Positions 34,522 through 47,000 of a stretch of 64,000 nt of DNA are shown piece by piece. Under the pieces are notes generated by a model. It was not told where the DNA came from. It was given only the letters and a program-made list of their open reading frames with translations, and made no database searches. This stretch comes from Malania oleifera (taxonomy: Eukaryota; Streptophyta; Magnoliopsida; Santalales; Ximeniaceae), in contig NC_080422.1 of NCBI RefSeq assembly GCF_029873635.1, forward strand, positions 7,781,764-7,845,763, in the 5' to 3' direction. The position numbers were made by a program, and so were the translations under genes. Every line of letters begins with the position of its first letter. Position 1 is the stretch's first letter.

Positions 34522-36184
34522 CTAATCAGAGGAGCCACCCGCATCATCTGGTCGAGATTGGCGCATCCTTTCCTTGAACCGTGTTTGCCTATCCATCATG
34601 GCTTGCATCTAGGCTTGAAAACTGGAGACTGTGTCTCTCAATTGCACGTTCTCCGTTTCCATCATCTGCATCCATTGAGCCATCTCCTGCTTATCATACT
34701 CGGCCTCTCGACACTGTCGTGCCATCTTTGCATGAGCCGCTGCACCCATAGGTGATGATGTTGTTGGGGCGATGTATCCACTTCCAAGACCTTTCACCCA
34801 GCCCCCCGCTCATTGCCCAAGCACCTGGGAAGTGATCTCGAAATTTGTCACGTGCTGACTCCCCTCTAAAACAGGTGCATCCCTCAGCTCAACCATCGAT
34901 GCCTAATTTCAGTTATGAAAATGATAAAAAGGAATAAGTAAGACTAAAACTTTGATGTTTTGAATAAAGTAATAAACTAAATCTTTTGTTTCACTTACAT
35001 GTGTGTCCTGCGCGCCCTCGCACCACTCCCCCGATCGCCGTTGGTGTGTTCTCCGATAAAGATCCGGCAGCGGCTCCTCTGCGCCAGTATCGGGATCATG
35101 CTACATTATCATATAAGACATCATTAGTATTATGTCATGTAATGGTCAGATAGTTTTATATATAGTAATTACCTAGCGATGATTTACGAATAGCCTCGAT
35201 CCACCGCAATGCGTCATAGGGAATTTGCTGCGGTTCGCAGCATTTGTTTCACATATGGCTTATAAGGAAGATGTAATAACGGTTTATTAGAGACACCATT
35301 GTGAAAAATTAGTAATTAGAATAAAAACACATCACCTGATAGTGTGGGTCGCAGAAATGGCGACACACCACCTCCCAATCCTCTTGGGATATCTTACCGT
35401 ATGGCCGCGTTTCTACTTCATCTCCCATTGCTCGAAAATGGGAGCGCATTTTTTAGCATAGCTTTTAAATTTATTACACAATTGGACATCGGCTGCCCTC
35501 TTCACATGGTCATCCTCGAGGATGTCCATATCAAACTCCTCCTGTATATATAGGTACTACAATTACAATGTTAGACAGTTGTTAATTGGCTAGTATATTA
35601 AAAGTAAAAAAACATTTAAAATTAAAACAACTTTATAAGGTTTGGGAACTTACCAAAATGAGCATGTAAAGAACCATGCGCTGCTCCTAAGTCACCTGCG
35701 GCCAGTTGAATGTCATAACTAGAGCATATTGTCAGCATATAATGCCAAGCTCCCTCGTCCACGCGGTGCACCAATTGTTCAGTGGGGCTGTGTATCCTGG
35801 AGGAATGTCAATCCGAATCCGTTGTTTTGTCCTATCCAGGTGCTTCTTCGGCGACATGTTCTTCGCTGCACCACGACTTGACCTGACCATGGATGTATTT
35901 AAGATCAACATTATAATCATACACGTGAATAACTATCATCAATAGTTGACATGTAAATAAATTAATCGTATCCATACCAGCACTACTCATCACGGTCAGC
36001 AACTCACCTTGTGTATCAGTCGCACAAGTGGTATCCATGTCTGGCCAAGGTGCCGATGGGTCAAACAATGGTGCGCCGCATCAGGACTGACAGGCTCCGC
36101 CAGTCTCGAGGATGTCGGATCATCCTCATGCGATGTACTCGTGTGCCTAAAAGGAAGTCTCCAACGTCGGCCTCCTGGTGCCAT
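34522..36184 (-). pseudogene. CACTA second gene: plant En/Spm transposase-family protein
   Basis: A probable ATG at 36,184 starts MAPGGRRWRLPFRHTS. Further on the minus strand: KKHLDRTKQRIRIDIPPGYT, WCTAWTRELGIICRQYAL and WPQVTQEQRMVLYML (about 35,850-35,660), the N-terminal part of the plant transposase (Ptta/En/Spm, PF03004) family. After possible introns comes PLPDLYRRTHQRRSGEW (near 35,060), then FEITSQVLGQ and GGWVKGLGSGYIAP, and a helical Gln/Met-rich C-terminus ending PDDAGGSSD before TAG at 34,522. There is at least one in-frame stop before GGWVKG. By family analogy it would bind the subterminal repeats; that is inference. Confidence 0.75.
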
Positions 36185-36308
36185 ATCTTCAAATTAGTAG
36201 ACAAGTAAATATAAGAAGTACGAATATTAGATGGATGCATCATACATATATTTTAAGTTATTTACACATGTCAGATGCATAGTGACAAAAATAACATGTT
36301 TACCCCCC

Positions 36309-39300
36309 CTATATGTCCTCAATATCGGTATCATCCTCACTTTCTAATGTGTCTTCCTCTTCACTACAGTACTCGACCCTTGTTTCATCTTCCCCATCAG
36401 TTTCCTCATCGTCGATGAAGTGAATGTCTACAGAATGTTCAATTGTAATGTCAGCAGTCCTTAGCCGTGGCACCATCCCTATGCAATGGTATAGGATCGG
36501 CGCCTTCTTCGACAACATATGCAACAGATTGCCCTGCTGCACTGACAGATGGCTCATCTTCTTGGAATGCAGTCTCACTGGCCCTCATCTCACCATCTGC
36601 AACTTCTGCAATAGCGTACAAACTTCGGGGAGGAATATTTTGGGCCACATGCCATTCACCCTTCAATTTGGTGTCTTTAATGTAAAACACTTGTTTTTCC
36701 TGCGTCGCAGGTGCGAAAGGGTCATTTTGATACTAGGTCTTGCTAAAATTGACATTGGTAAAGTAGGCATCGGTATTTATCCTAGTCTTTTATTGTCGAT
36801 GTCCCACCAGGTACACTTGAACAGGTGGATGAGTCGGTTTGCTCCATAGTTAAGCTCTATAATGTCGTCCAGCACACCAAAGTAGTCAATTTCTTCATCT
36901 CCTTCTGTGCCTAGCACAACAACCCCATAATTTTGGGTTCTTTTATGCAGTTTAAGGGACTTTGTATGAAATCGTAACCCGTTGACAATGCAACCACTGT
37001 AGCGGTTAACTCATTGATCGGGGCCACATGCCAACACATACAAATCTTTACTTGTCATTGGTTCCTCATTGTAATACATGACTTTCATCTATTAAATAAA
37101 CAGGAGTTTAGAAGAATAAACTGTCAATAGTGAAAACATACATTGCTTCTCACTCAAACAGTATTTGTTACTTCCCAACTCCCAAACCAATTGATAAATT
37201 CCTTCTTATGTCTTTCGTCAACATTCCGTTCATTTTGGGCCAGGAGTTCAACTTTATGTTCGCTATATGTAACGGTAGTACATGTTAATGTCAACTAAGT
37301 ATATAATTATGCATATGTAAATACAATGCAAAGTAAGGAGTTTGCAACCACGTACTCGATATATGGAACAGTTTCATCACAATTATTGAGGACGTAAAAA
37401 TGAGCCTTTTGTAGGCCGTCCATATCAATGAAATCGTAAACTCGTGCACCGAGAGGCCGAACATTTTCTCGAAATATAGGCTCCTGGGTTCTTCATCTTC
37501 GGCATTAATAGTATGAACATATGCATTTCGCTCCTCACGAGTGAACATTGTGTCAATATCATGTAGATACATTAAGCAAAATGCAAGACATTCACTGTCA
37601 ATGTATGCCTCAATGATTGAACCCTCCGGTCATGCCTTATTGTGCACGTACCCCTTCAAAGTGGACAAGAACCTCTACATTTTACGTAGCATTATAGATT
37701 TGTGGACACAATAAAGAAAAAAAATAAAAACAAGGAAATCACGTGACCATTATACAAGGACTTTATAATTTACCGCTCAATAGGATACATCCAACGATAT
37801 TGAACCGGTCCTCCAACTATGGCCTCCCTTGGTAAATGGAAGGCTAGGTGGACCATCACATTGAAGAATGCTGGCAAAAATATTTTCTCTAACTTGCATA
37901 GTATAATCACGATGTCATCCTCTAACCGTTCAAGTATGTTTACGCTCAATTTTTTGGAGCACAACTACCGAAAAAAGATTCCCAACTCAATCAGCACCAA
38001 GCGAACATCTTCAGTCAAGTGTCCACAAAGGAAAACGGGTAGAACCCATTATAGAAGGACGTGACAGTCATAACTTTTCATTCCTAGCATCTTACCTTCC
38101 TTCGTGTTTATGCATCGAGCTACGTTCAATGCATATCCATCGGGGAACTTTACTGATTTCAACCATTCGAAGAATTTATTCTTCTCATCCTTCGAAAATG
38201 TGTAACAACCTAATGGCATAAGAATTTTGTCCCCATCATGAAACAAGTGCAACTTAGGTCGTATTCCCATATCTTCCATATCCTAGCGAGCATTTGCGGT
38301 GTCCTTTATCTTCCCATTTATATCAAGCAATGTACCAATGACATTCTCACAAATGTTTTTTTCAATGTGCATGACATCCAAGTTGTGGCGTAGTAAAAAA
38401 TATTTCCAGTATGGCAACTCGAAGAAGATGCTTCTCTTTGTCCAATTCAACTCCTACTCAACGTGTTTTTGTTTTCTGCTAGTCGATGGTTTCCCAATTT
38501 CACATCTCCGATCAACCTTAGCTGGTTTAATATCTCTTCCCCACTTAGTCGCTTTGGTGGCGACCTTCGTTTAGGTTTTCCATTGAAGCTTCTGACGCCA
38601 CGAGTCCTCCAAGGATGTCTAGTTCATAGGAAACGGTGATGACACATAAAGCATAACTTGCGGCCATGCTTCAAGGATAAGGAACCAGCATTCTTATTAC
38701 ATATTGGGCATGCTAAGTAACCTTTTGTGCTCCAACTTGACAGGTTGTCGTATGTGGGGAAATTATTAATTATCCACAAGACTACAGTATGCATCCAAAA
38801 TGTTGTCTCGGTTTCCACATCGAATGTATCCACTCCTTTTTCCCATAATTCTTTCAACTCGTTAATTAACAAACACAGGTAAACATCAATATCATTACCA
38901 GGTGCTCTCGGTCCGGGAATGAGCAGAGACATATAAATGAAAGGTTCTTTCATACATCGCCATGGCGGCATATTGTATGGCATCATTATAACTGACCACA
39001 TGCTATAAGGGTTGTTCATGTTATCGAAAGGATTGAACCCATTTGAAGCAAAGCCAAGTCAGATGTTGCAAGGATCATTAGCAAACCACAGATGCATTTT
39101 ATCAAAATCGGCCCAAGCTTCGGAGTCCGCTAGATGGCTAAGGGTGTTTCCATCTTGAAGACGTTTCTTTTGATGTCATCTCATATCTGTAGCAGTATTT
39201 TTGCACATATACAATCGTTGCAGCTACGGGATTAATGGACAATATTGCAAAATATTTTTGGGGATCTTTTTACCCTTCTTTTGATTAGTTGTATACCTCG

Positions 39301-40066
39301 GTTCACCATATTCTGGGCACTCGTTCGCATTTTCATGTTCACCATAAAAGAGTGCACAATCATACCGACACGCATATATTAGAGCATAATTGAGACCCAA
39401 TTCACGCATGTATGTCTTCACCTCATAAAAAGACTTGGGAAGTGTTTCACCATCAGGCAGTGCTGCCTTAATGAGGCTTAAATGCATGTTGAATGCGTTC
39501 AGAGATAACCCATGCATTGTCCTTGCATGAAGCAACTTTATCAGAAACTCTAATTTTGAGAACTTTTTACAGTTTGGATGTAGGGGCACCTGTGCATCCC
39601 TCAAGAGATTAGCAAATGGTTTACCGAGTCGAATCAACGTACTAGCATCTCAAGGTATGGTACTTGCTAAAGTAGATTCATCACCAATACACGACACAGG
39701 CACATCGCCTGTGTCCATTGCAATCTCCCTTTGCAAGTCACCCAACATTTCAATTACCCCTTCCGAACAGGTATCACCACCTACTATATTTGCTCCGTCA
39801 TCTTCATCATTATCATCATCACTCTAAACTACGTAATCTTCACTGTGGAACACCCATGTTGTGTACCTTTTCTCCATTCCAAAGTCTAATAAATGTGAAT
39901 GGACCAAAGCAATGTGTTTGAATGTTATGTTTGGGCATTTCTTGCAAGTACACCTTATTTTACTGGCTTTTTCTGCACAACGATGCACGAACTCTATGCA
40001 ATCATGTACCCCTTTCACGTATTATGGAAAAAACCTACCCTGAGCATTCATCCAACTCTTATCCAT
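36309..40066 (-). pseudogene. TNP2-type CACTA transposase, decayed
   Basis: An ATG at 40,066 starts MDKSWMNAQGR. Domains on the minus strand: transposase-associated domain (about 40,020-39,840, CTCKKCPNITFKH, HLLDFGMEKRYTTWV); TNP2 N-part (39,637-39,224, PLHPNCKKFSKLEFLIKLLH, CRYDCALFYGEHENANECPE); TNP2 core (39,019-38,624, MMPYNMPPWRCMKEPF, LIPGPRAPGNDIDVYL, LSSWSTKGYLACPICNKNAG); 38,279-38,049 (KSVKFPDGYALNVARCINTK); DUF4218 (37,964-37,770, FFNVMVHLAFHLPREAIVGG); DUF4216 (36,900-36,600, CTWWDIDNKRLGINTDAYF, KGEWHVAQNIPPRSLYAIAE); and an acidic tail ending TLESEDDTDIEDI at 36,309. Stops and shifts occur throughout, so this copy is not autonomous. Confidence 0.92.
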
Positions 40067-41696
40067 GTTCATTAATTACCTTATAACATGTTCAAGTAAA
40101 TGGTGTTCATTACATTCTCATAATGTTTATAACGCATACATCGTGAATCCTATAATCAACCATCATAATCTAAAGGGTACAGATCCTATCCCATTCAGGA
40201 ATGTTGCATTTACATTGCGATCAATCACTCAAATTCCTTCGCCATAGTCGTTATAAATTTCAGTAGCATCTCCCCATGTCTCTCTAAGTACACGAGATGA
40301 GGGAAGTGAACATGTTGCTAGTTTTCCATCACTAACAAATTGTCACGACACCCCACTATGCACCTAGAGAACACAAATAGAGACACATTCGAAATATATA
40401 ATGATAATTGACAAAGCATGAACGATGATAACAATGTAAATTGAACTTCCTGAACTGTCCACATTGGACAATCCAAGAATGGTTGAAATATAAACATTAC
40501 TAATTGTAAGTTAAACAAATAATTAACATGTTCAAGTGATTATTAGTCAACATAGTATGACTAATAATCAATTGAAATATAACAATTGATTTGTCTCACA
40601 TGTACGATTAGGTATGAATGTATAGTAACCGTTCTTAGAAGGATCTAAGCTTCATTGAATACATGAAATGACAGTAATTAATTTGACATTTTACTTCATA
40701 TTCCCTTTAGTTCTTGACCTTTCACTGTACATTTACGATTGTTGTTCTTAGCCAAGTCATTTTTATTTTCAATTATAAGCCTAAGATCGTATCTTTTCTT
40801 ATGAATTTCAACACGTGAGAGGCGCGAGTTAGCATGAGTTTAAGTTTTAACTGATCATGCATACATTTCTTTGTACATAATTTTATTATGAACAAACTTT
40901 AACGAAATTTTGGCAGCATGCCGTCTATAAATTGGACATTTCCCAAAAAATTCATGCACTAAAACTTGATAGATTCAAGCAAACAAATCACAATAATACG
41001 CATCATGCAGATACCAGTGAGTTTGAGCATGCGAGAACCTAATTCCACTACCAGCATGCAATTCAGAATGTACTGCATCAGTCATGCAGTTGGTGTTCAA
41101 CACAAGCATGTATTTCAGTAGTTCAATTTGGAAAATAAAGCTCCATCCGAACTATTTTTAAATAATTTTAATTAAAATAAAATTAAACTCAAAATGAACT
41201 CCAACAATCTCTTCAAAACTCATATATTAGCCTCATTTTTTTTCTAATTTTATATATTATATATATTATAATTGATTTATTAGACATTTAAAAATATAAA
41301 ACAATCTACTATATTAATTATCTAATTTGATTTGATTTTTTTTTGTTTTCATTGTCATTTAATTAGACATTTAAAAATATAAACCAATCTACTATGTATT
41401 ATATATATATATATATATATATATATCTATATATATATATATTATAATTGATTTATTAGACATTTACAAATATAAACCAATCTACTATATTAATTGTCGT
41501 CTGATGGAACATATCCAGGTTCGTACATGCACCTTTCACATAATATATAAGTAGCCCCATTCCAATATTGACCTGTTTTGAATTTGACTGTGACTGTGTT
41601 TGTGAACAAGATATAATGTAAAAAATTATGCCAAATTTACTTTTAAGTATTCAAAAATATAAATTCAAAAATTAAAATTTACAATGTCTAACATAA
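40067..41696. other. CACTA interior between transposase and gypsy insertion
   Basis: Contains the diverged copy of the 646-bp repeat (40,890-41,105), three related units of a TTATTAGACATTTAAAAATA motif (about 41,270-41,500) around a TA microsatellite (41,398-41,450), and a segment at 41,517-41,600 (TGCACCTTTCACATAAT, TGTTTTGAATTTGA) that recurs at about 52,878-52,965. No coding sequence seen. Confidence 0.6.
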
Positions 41697-43695
41697 TGTA
41701 ACGACCCGAAGAATAAGGGTATTTAAATAATAAAGAGGGATAGAAATGGAAACAATAATAGAAGAAGGCAGTCGATCGAAGCGTTCATCAATGACGTTGC
41801 ACTTTGGGATGCAATGACCAGGAGAATTTATCAGGTCCTCATTGACAAACATAGGGGATTCGTCGACGAGGGTACAAGAGGGCCTCATCGACGAAGACAA
41901 GTTCCGTCGACGAGAAGATACTAAGAGAGGATTTTGAAAGTCTGAAATTCGTCAACGAGAGTGCAGGTTCGTCGACGAACTTTCTACAGGACTTGTCGAC
42001 GAGGTGACGTGTCTCGTCTATGAATCTGACTCTATAAATAGCTGAAAGTTAGATTTTTATGTAGAAATTTACAGAAATTCACTCCCTCTCTCTCTCCTAC
42101 GGCTCCAACTCCATCTCTCTTCGATTTCGGCCCTGTCGTTCGCCGGATCAACGATCTGAGGCCATCAAGACACTCCTGGAAAAGTTATATCCAAGTCAGC
42201 TGGAGCGGATCGTTAGTGGGATGAAGTTGGATTTCATCCCAAATTCAGGATAAAGTCTTTTAAGCAAAATTTGGTTTAGTAGCAGTTGTAGGAAATGTAG
42301 TAGACGTAGAAATTATGATATTTTGTTCTAGGATTTATGGTTTTCAGGGTGTTGAGTGGAGAAACCTGCGGGTGTAGAACCCTTCATAGTAGGGAGATTT
42401 TAGTAAAAATTAGGTTAGGGAAATATGCTATGCTAGGCAGTTTTAGAATGATTTTTAGTATGAAATGTATATTTTACCAGATTATTATACACAGCATAAA
42501 TTTATACAGTTTATCAATTATGTATTATATGTTTTAAATCATTGTGTAGTTTGAGAATATAGATATAGTACAGAGACATACTTTACAGTATTCTTCAGAG
42601 TTATGTTTTACAGAATATACAGACAGTGAATATATTTTTAAAAAATTACAGAATACCATGATTAAACAGTTTTCAGTACCATGACATAAGTTTTACAGTT
42701 TATTTCAGAAATATAGTTTATACAGATACAATTTATCACAGTGTCATGGTTAATACAGATATTACAGAATCATGGTAAAATAGATAGATTGTATATAGTA
42801 ATGTATTATTTAGTATCAGACCCTGATGGATCAGATAACAGAGCACGGTACCATTGTTATATACAAATATTCAGTATAGAGTGCAACCACCTATTCATAT
42901 AATACTTGGTATGTAGGTCGATCAAAAGCCCAGGAGCAGACAGGCTCCCCATCAGATATGGGTTGAGGAGGGCTGATCAGACTGATGGAGTATAGTGGTT
43001 TATTCCTAGTCGGACAGTCAGGGTAGATCTCGCCTCCGGGCCGCACAACCTTGTCATAAGGGGTTAAATCATGACATACAGCTATCCAGGGAAGTTTTCA
43101 GCTTTTATATGTATATATAGTTTTACAGTAACAGAGGGCGTACTGATGTATAGTAGAAGTATTAAGTATAGAAATCTAAAAAAATATAGTTATGTTAAGT
43201 AACATGGGATGATGGATATTATATTATTTGTACTATATTTTTAGATTTAGTTATATGTGTTTATATAGAAAGAGATCCTCTCCGTATTGTAACTCATTTG
43301 CCATACACTAGAAATAGCATGTTTCATTTTACTGAGCATCGACTCATCCTATTACTTTAACATTTTTCAGGTGATCTAGGTAGGCGAGCAGATCAGGCTC
43401 GCAGATAGAGAGGCCTTAGAATTGCCCTAATAGTAAAGTGAGTATTTTTAGGAATATTTTTGTATAGCTCTAACTAGTTGAGGTCATTTTGGGAAACAGT
43501 TATATATATATATTTTAGGAAACATTTTAGCACTCTGGTATTGTATATAATTATATATGGTTATATTTATTTGAATTTCGCTTCTCGCTGCTTAGATTGA
43601 TGGTTGGGTTCAATCCAGTTTGGTATCAGAGCATTATAAATGTTATAGTATATAAAAACAAATCAGAACTGGAAAATAAATAGTAGGTCGTTACA
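41697..43695 (+). mobile_element. 5' LTR of the Tekay-like element
   Basis: It runs from TGTAACGACCC to GGTCGTTACA. TATAAATA at 42,033-42,040, followed by a CT tract. It contains an extra primer-site-like word, TGGTATCAGAGC, at 43,621-43,632, 78 bp before the functional one. Confidence 0.92.
41775..42023 (+). promoter_or_regulatory. TCGTCGACGA array and TATA box, 5' LTR
   Basis: Nine copies or variants, the last (TCGTCTATGA) at 42,014-42,023, nine bases before TATAAATA. Most changes from the palindrome are C-to-T or G-to-A. Confidence 0.62.
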
Positions 43696-43698
43696 GTT

Positions 43699-43711
43699 TG
43701 GTATCAGAGCC
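43699..43711 (+). other. Primer binding site (tRNA-iMet)
   Basis: TGGTATCAGAGCC, three bases after the LTR end. Confidence 0.9.
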
Positions 43712-44015
43712 TAGGTTGTTAGGTTCTGTAGACTTTAGGGTGCAATGGAAGCAATACCAGAGTATAGGAAAGGGATTTGAGGTTTGTTTTGTGGTTGGGT
43801 ACAGGATTACCGTGGTGGTTTCTGTGTTTTTCCTGGGGTAACGATTTCAGGGAAACTATAGTAAACTATCATCGAGTCGTGTGTTTAGGTGGCAGAACTA
43901 GATTTTGAGTTAAGATTGGGGAGAGTAGTTTATGGTAAATATGGGTTTTGAGTGGAATGAAATAGATAGGGTCTGTGTAGGAGATAAGGTTCTTAAGTAT
44001 GATTCTTGTTTCAGG

Positions 44016-47000
44016 ATGGACCCGGGAATTAGTGGTATGAATGCTGGGGAGGATAGGATAGGACCTTCCAGCATAGGTGGAGGAGATACAGATGCTCTAC
44101 TATGTAGCATTACTCAGAAGGTGATGGCTGAGATGTCCAGGAGCTCTGGGGAGTGTGGCTGTTCGATCTAGCAGTTTACGCGGTTGAAGCCCCCATCCTT
44201 TGCTGGAGGAGATGACCCGATTGTAGCTGAGAATTGGGTCCAAGACATTGAAGAGATGTTGGCAATGCTTCCCTGCTCAGATGAGCAAAAGGTAGTGTTT
44301 GCAGCATTTAAGTTGACAGGGGAGGTGAAGCGCTGGTGGAGATCAGCGCGATTGATAGAGGATCAAAGGACGGTTCCAATGCCGATGACTTAGGACCGAT
44401 TCAAGGAGCTGTTTTTGGAGCGATATTTCCCTGCTATCATTCAGAGTGTGAAGGCAACAGAGTTTATGCTTCTAGTACAAGGGAAGATGACCGTATCTCA
44501 GTACGAGGCTCGGTTTATCGAGTTGTCACGTTTTGCTCCACATCTAGCACCTGATGAAGAGAAAAAGGCAAGGAAATTTGAGGAGGTACTGAGGTAGAAC
44601 TTGTTTGAGCAGGTGATTGGCTTCAGAGCTCAGACATTTACAGAGGTTGTAGACAGAGCTGCAATCATTTAGAGTGGTATACAGAGGGGTATAGAGGCTT
44701 AGAGTCAGAGGAAGAGGTCTGCACCTCAGAGCTTTCAGGCTGGCTCCAGTAGGAGTCCATGGAGAGGAGGTTGTGATAGGGGAGATTAGAGGCAGATGAC
44801 AGGACCTCGTGGAAATCAGGGTGCACCGAATGTCTCGGTATGTTAGACGTGCGGGAGACAACATTTGGGAGAGTGCCGGGTTGGGAAAGATGTATGCTAC
44901 CGTTGTGGGAGACCTGGCCACATAGCACATGTATGCTCCGGTCCGCCAAAACAGGTCCTAGCTCCCAGGCCCTATCAAGGAGGATATCAGGCGCCTCATG
45001 GAGGTCAGCAGAGGAATGTGGCCCCGGCGAGGGTTTACGCATTAACGACGGGCAATGCCGAGGTTGCTACGGATGTGGTGACAGGTACTTTTACTATTTT
45101 ATCACATTCTGTTATTCTTTTATTTGATTCAAGTGCTACTCATTCCTTTGTCTTTGCATCGTATGTTAAATTATCTAGGAGTGAGACCCAATTATTAGAT
45201 ATAGAATTGTCAGTAGCTACCCCGTTAGGTTCAGTAATATGGTGTCAGAGGGTGCTCAGAGGTTATCCTATAGAAATTCAAGGGAGAGTGCTACCAGCGG
45301 ACCTGATTGTGTTTGAGATGTGTGGGTTTGATGTAATACTGGGTATAGATTGGTTGGCTATTAATCACGCCAGTATTGATTGTTCTCAAAAGGAAGTAAT
45401 TTTTAGACCCCCTGGTGAGCAAGAATTCTGGTTTGCTGGCTCTCGTGTGCGTGCTCCCTTGCAAATGGTATCAGCTATACAGGCGAGCAGACTACTCCAA
45501 GAAGGAAGTTAGGGGTTTGTGTCTTTTATAAAGGAAGCATTAGAGAATGAATCAAAGCTTGACAGTACCCCAGTCATGCGGGAATTTCCAGAGGAGCTAC
45601 CAGGGTTGCCTTCCGAACGCGAGGTAGATTTTTCTATAGATTTGCCTCTAGGGACAGGACCGATCTCTAAGATTCCCTACCATATGACTCCAGCTGAATT
45701 GGGAGAATTAAAGGATCAGTTGTAAGATTTGTTGAATAGGGGATTTATACGACCCAGTGTATCACCATGGGAAGCTCCATTATTATTTGTAAAGAAGAAA
45801 GACGATTCTTTGAGGATGTGTATTGATTACAGGGAAATAAACAAGGTTACTATTAAGAATAAATATCCTCTACCCCGTATAGATGATCTCTTTTATCAGC
45901 TCCAGGGTATACGGGTGTATTCCAAGATTGACCTCAGATCATGTTATCATCAGGTGAGAGTAAAGATAGAGGACATTGCGAAGATAGACTTTAGGACCAG
46001 ATATGGGCACTACGAATTCCTCGTTATGCCATTTGATTTGATGAATGCCCCAGTTGTGTTCATGGACTTGATGAACAGAGTTTTTCACCAGTATCTAGAT
46101 TAGTTTGTAGTAGTTTTTATTGATGATATACTTGTGTACTCGAGGAATTTTGAGGATCATGAGGTGCATTGAAGACAAGTTCTACAGATACTTGGGGAAG
46201 AGAAACTCTATGCCAAGTTTAGTAAGTGTGAGTTCTGGTTTGAGAAAGTTGCATTTTTAGGCCACGTGGTCTCAGGAGATGGTATTTCAGTGGATCCAAG
46301 CAAGATCGATGCAGGAGCAAATTGGGCCAAGCAGAAGAACGTGCAAGAAGTCAGAAGTTTCTTGGGACTGGTAGGTTATTACTGTTCGTTTGTTGAGGAG
46401 TTTTCACCTTTGTCAGGACCTCTCACACGTTTGACCAGGAAAAATTCCAGATTTGTGTGGGATGAAGAATACAAGCAGAGTTTCCAGGAATTAAAGCAGC
46501 AGCTCGTCACTGCGCCAGTACTGACGATTCCATCAAGAGGTGATGGTTATGTGATTTACAGTGACGTGTCTTTGAGAGGACTTAAGTGTGTACTGATGCA
46601 GCATGGTAAGGTGGTGGTGTATGCGTCCAGGCAGTTGAAAGAATATGAAAATAACTATCCTACTCATGATCTGGAATTGGCTGTGATTGTACATGCACTG
46701 AAGATCAGGAGACATTACTTATATGGTGAGAAATGTGAAATATTTTTTGATCACAAGAGCCTAAAGTACATCTTCACATAGAAAGAGTTGAATATACGCT
46801 AGAGGAGATGGTTAGAACTCATCAAGGATTACAACTGCACCACAGTTACCACCCAAGTAAAGCAAATGTGGTGGCTGATGCCGTAAATCAGAAGATACAG
46901 CACAGTTAGCAGCAGTGGTTCAGCACCCAATTCAGATGAGCTTGGAAAGGCTTGACGTGGAATTAGTAGCAGATGATCCTCAAGCGTTTATTGCCAGTTT

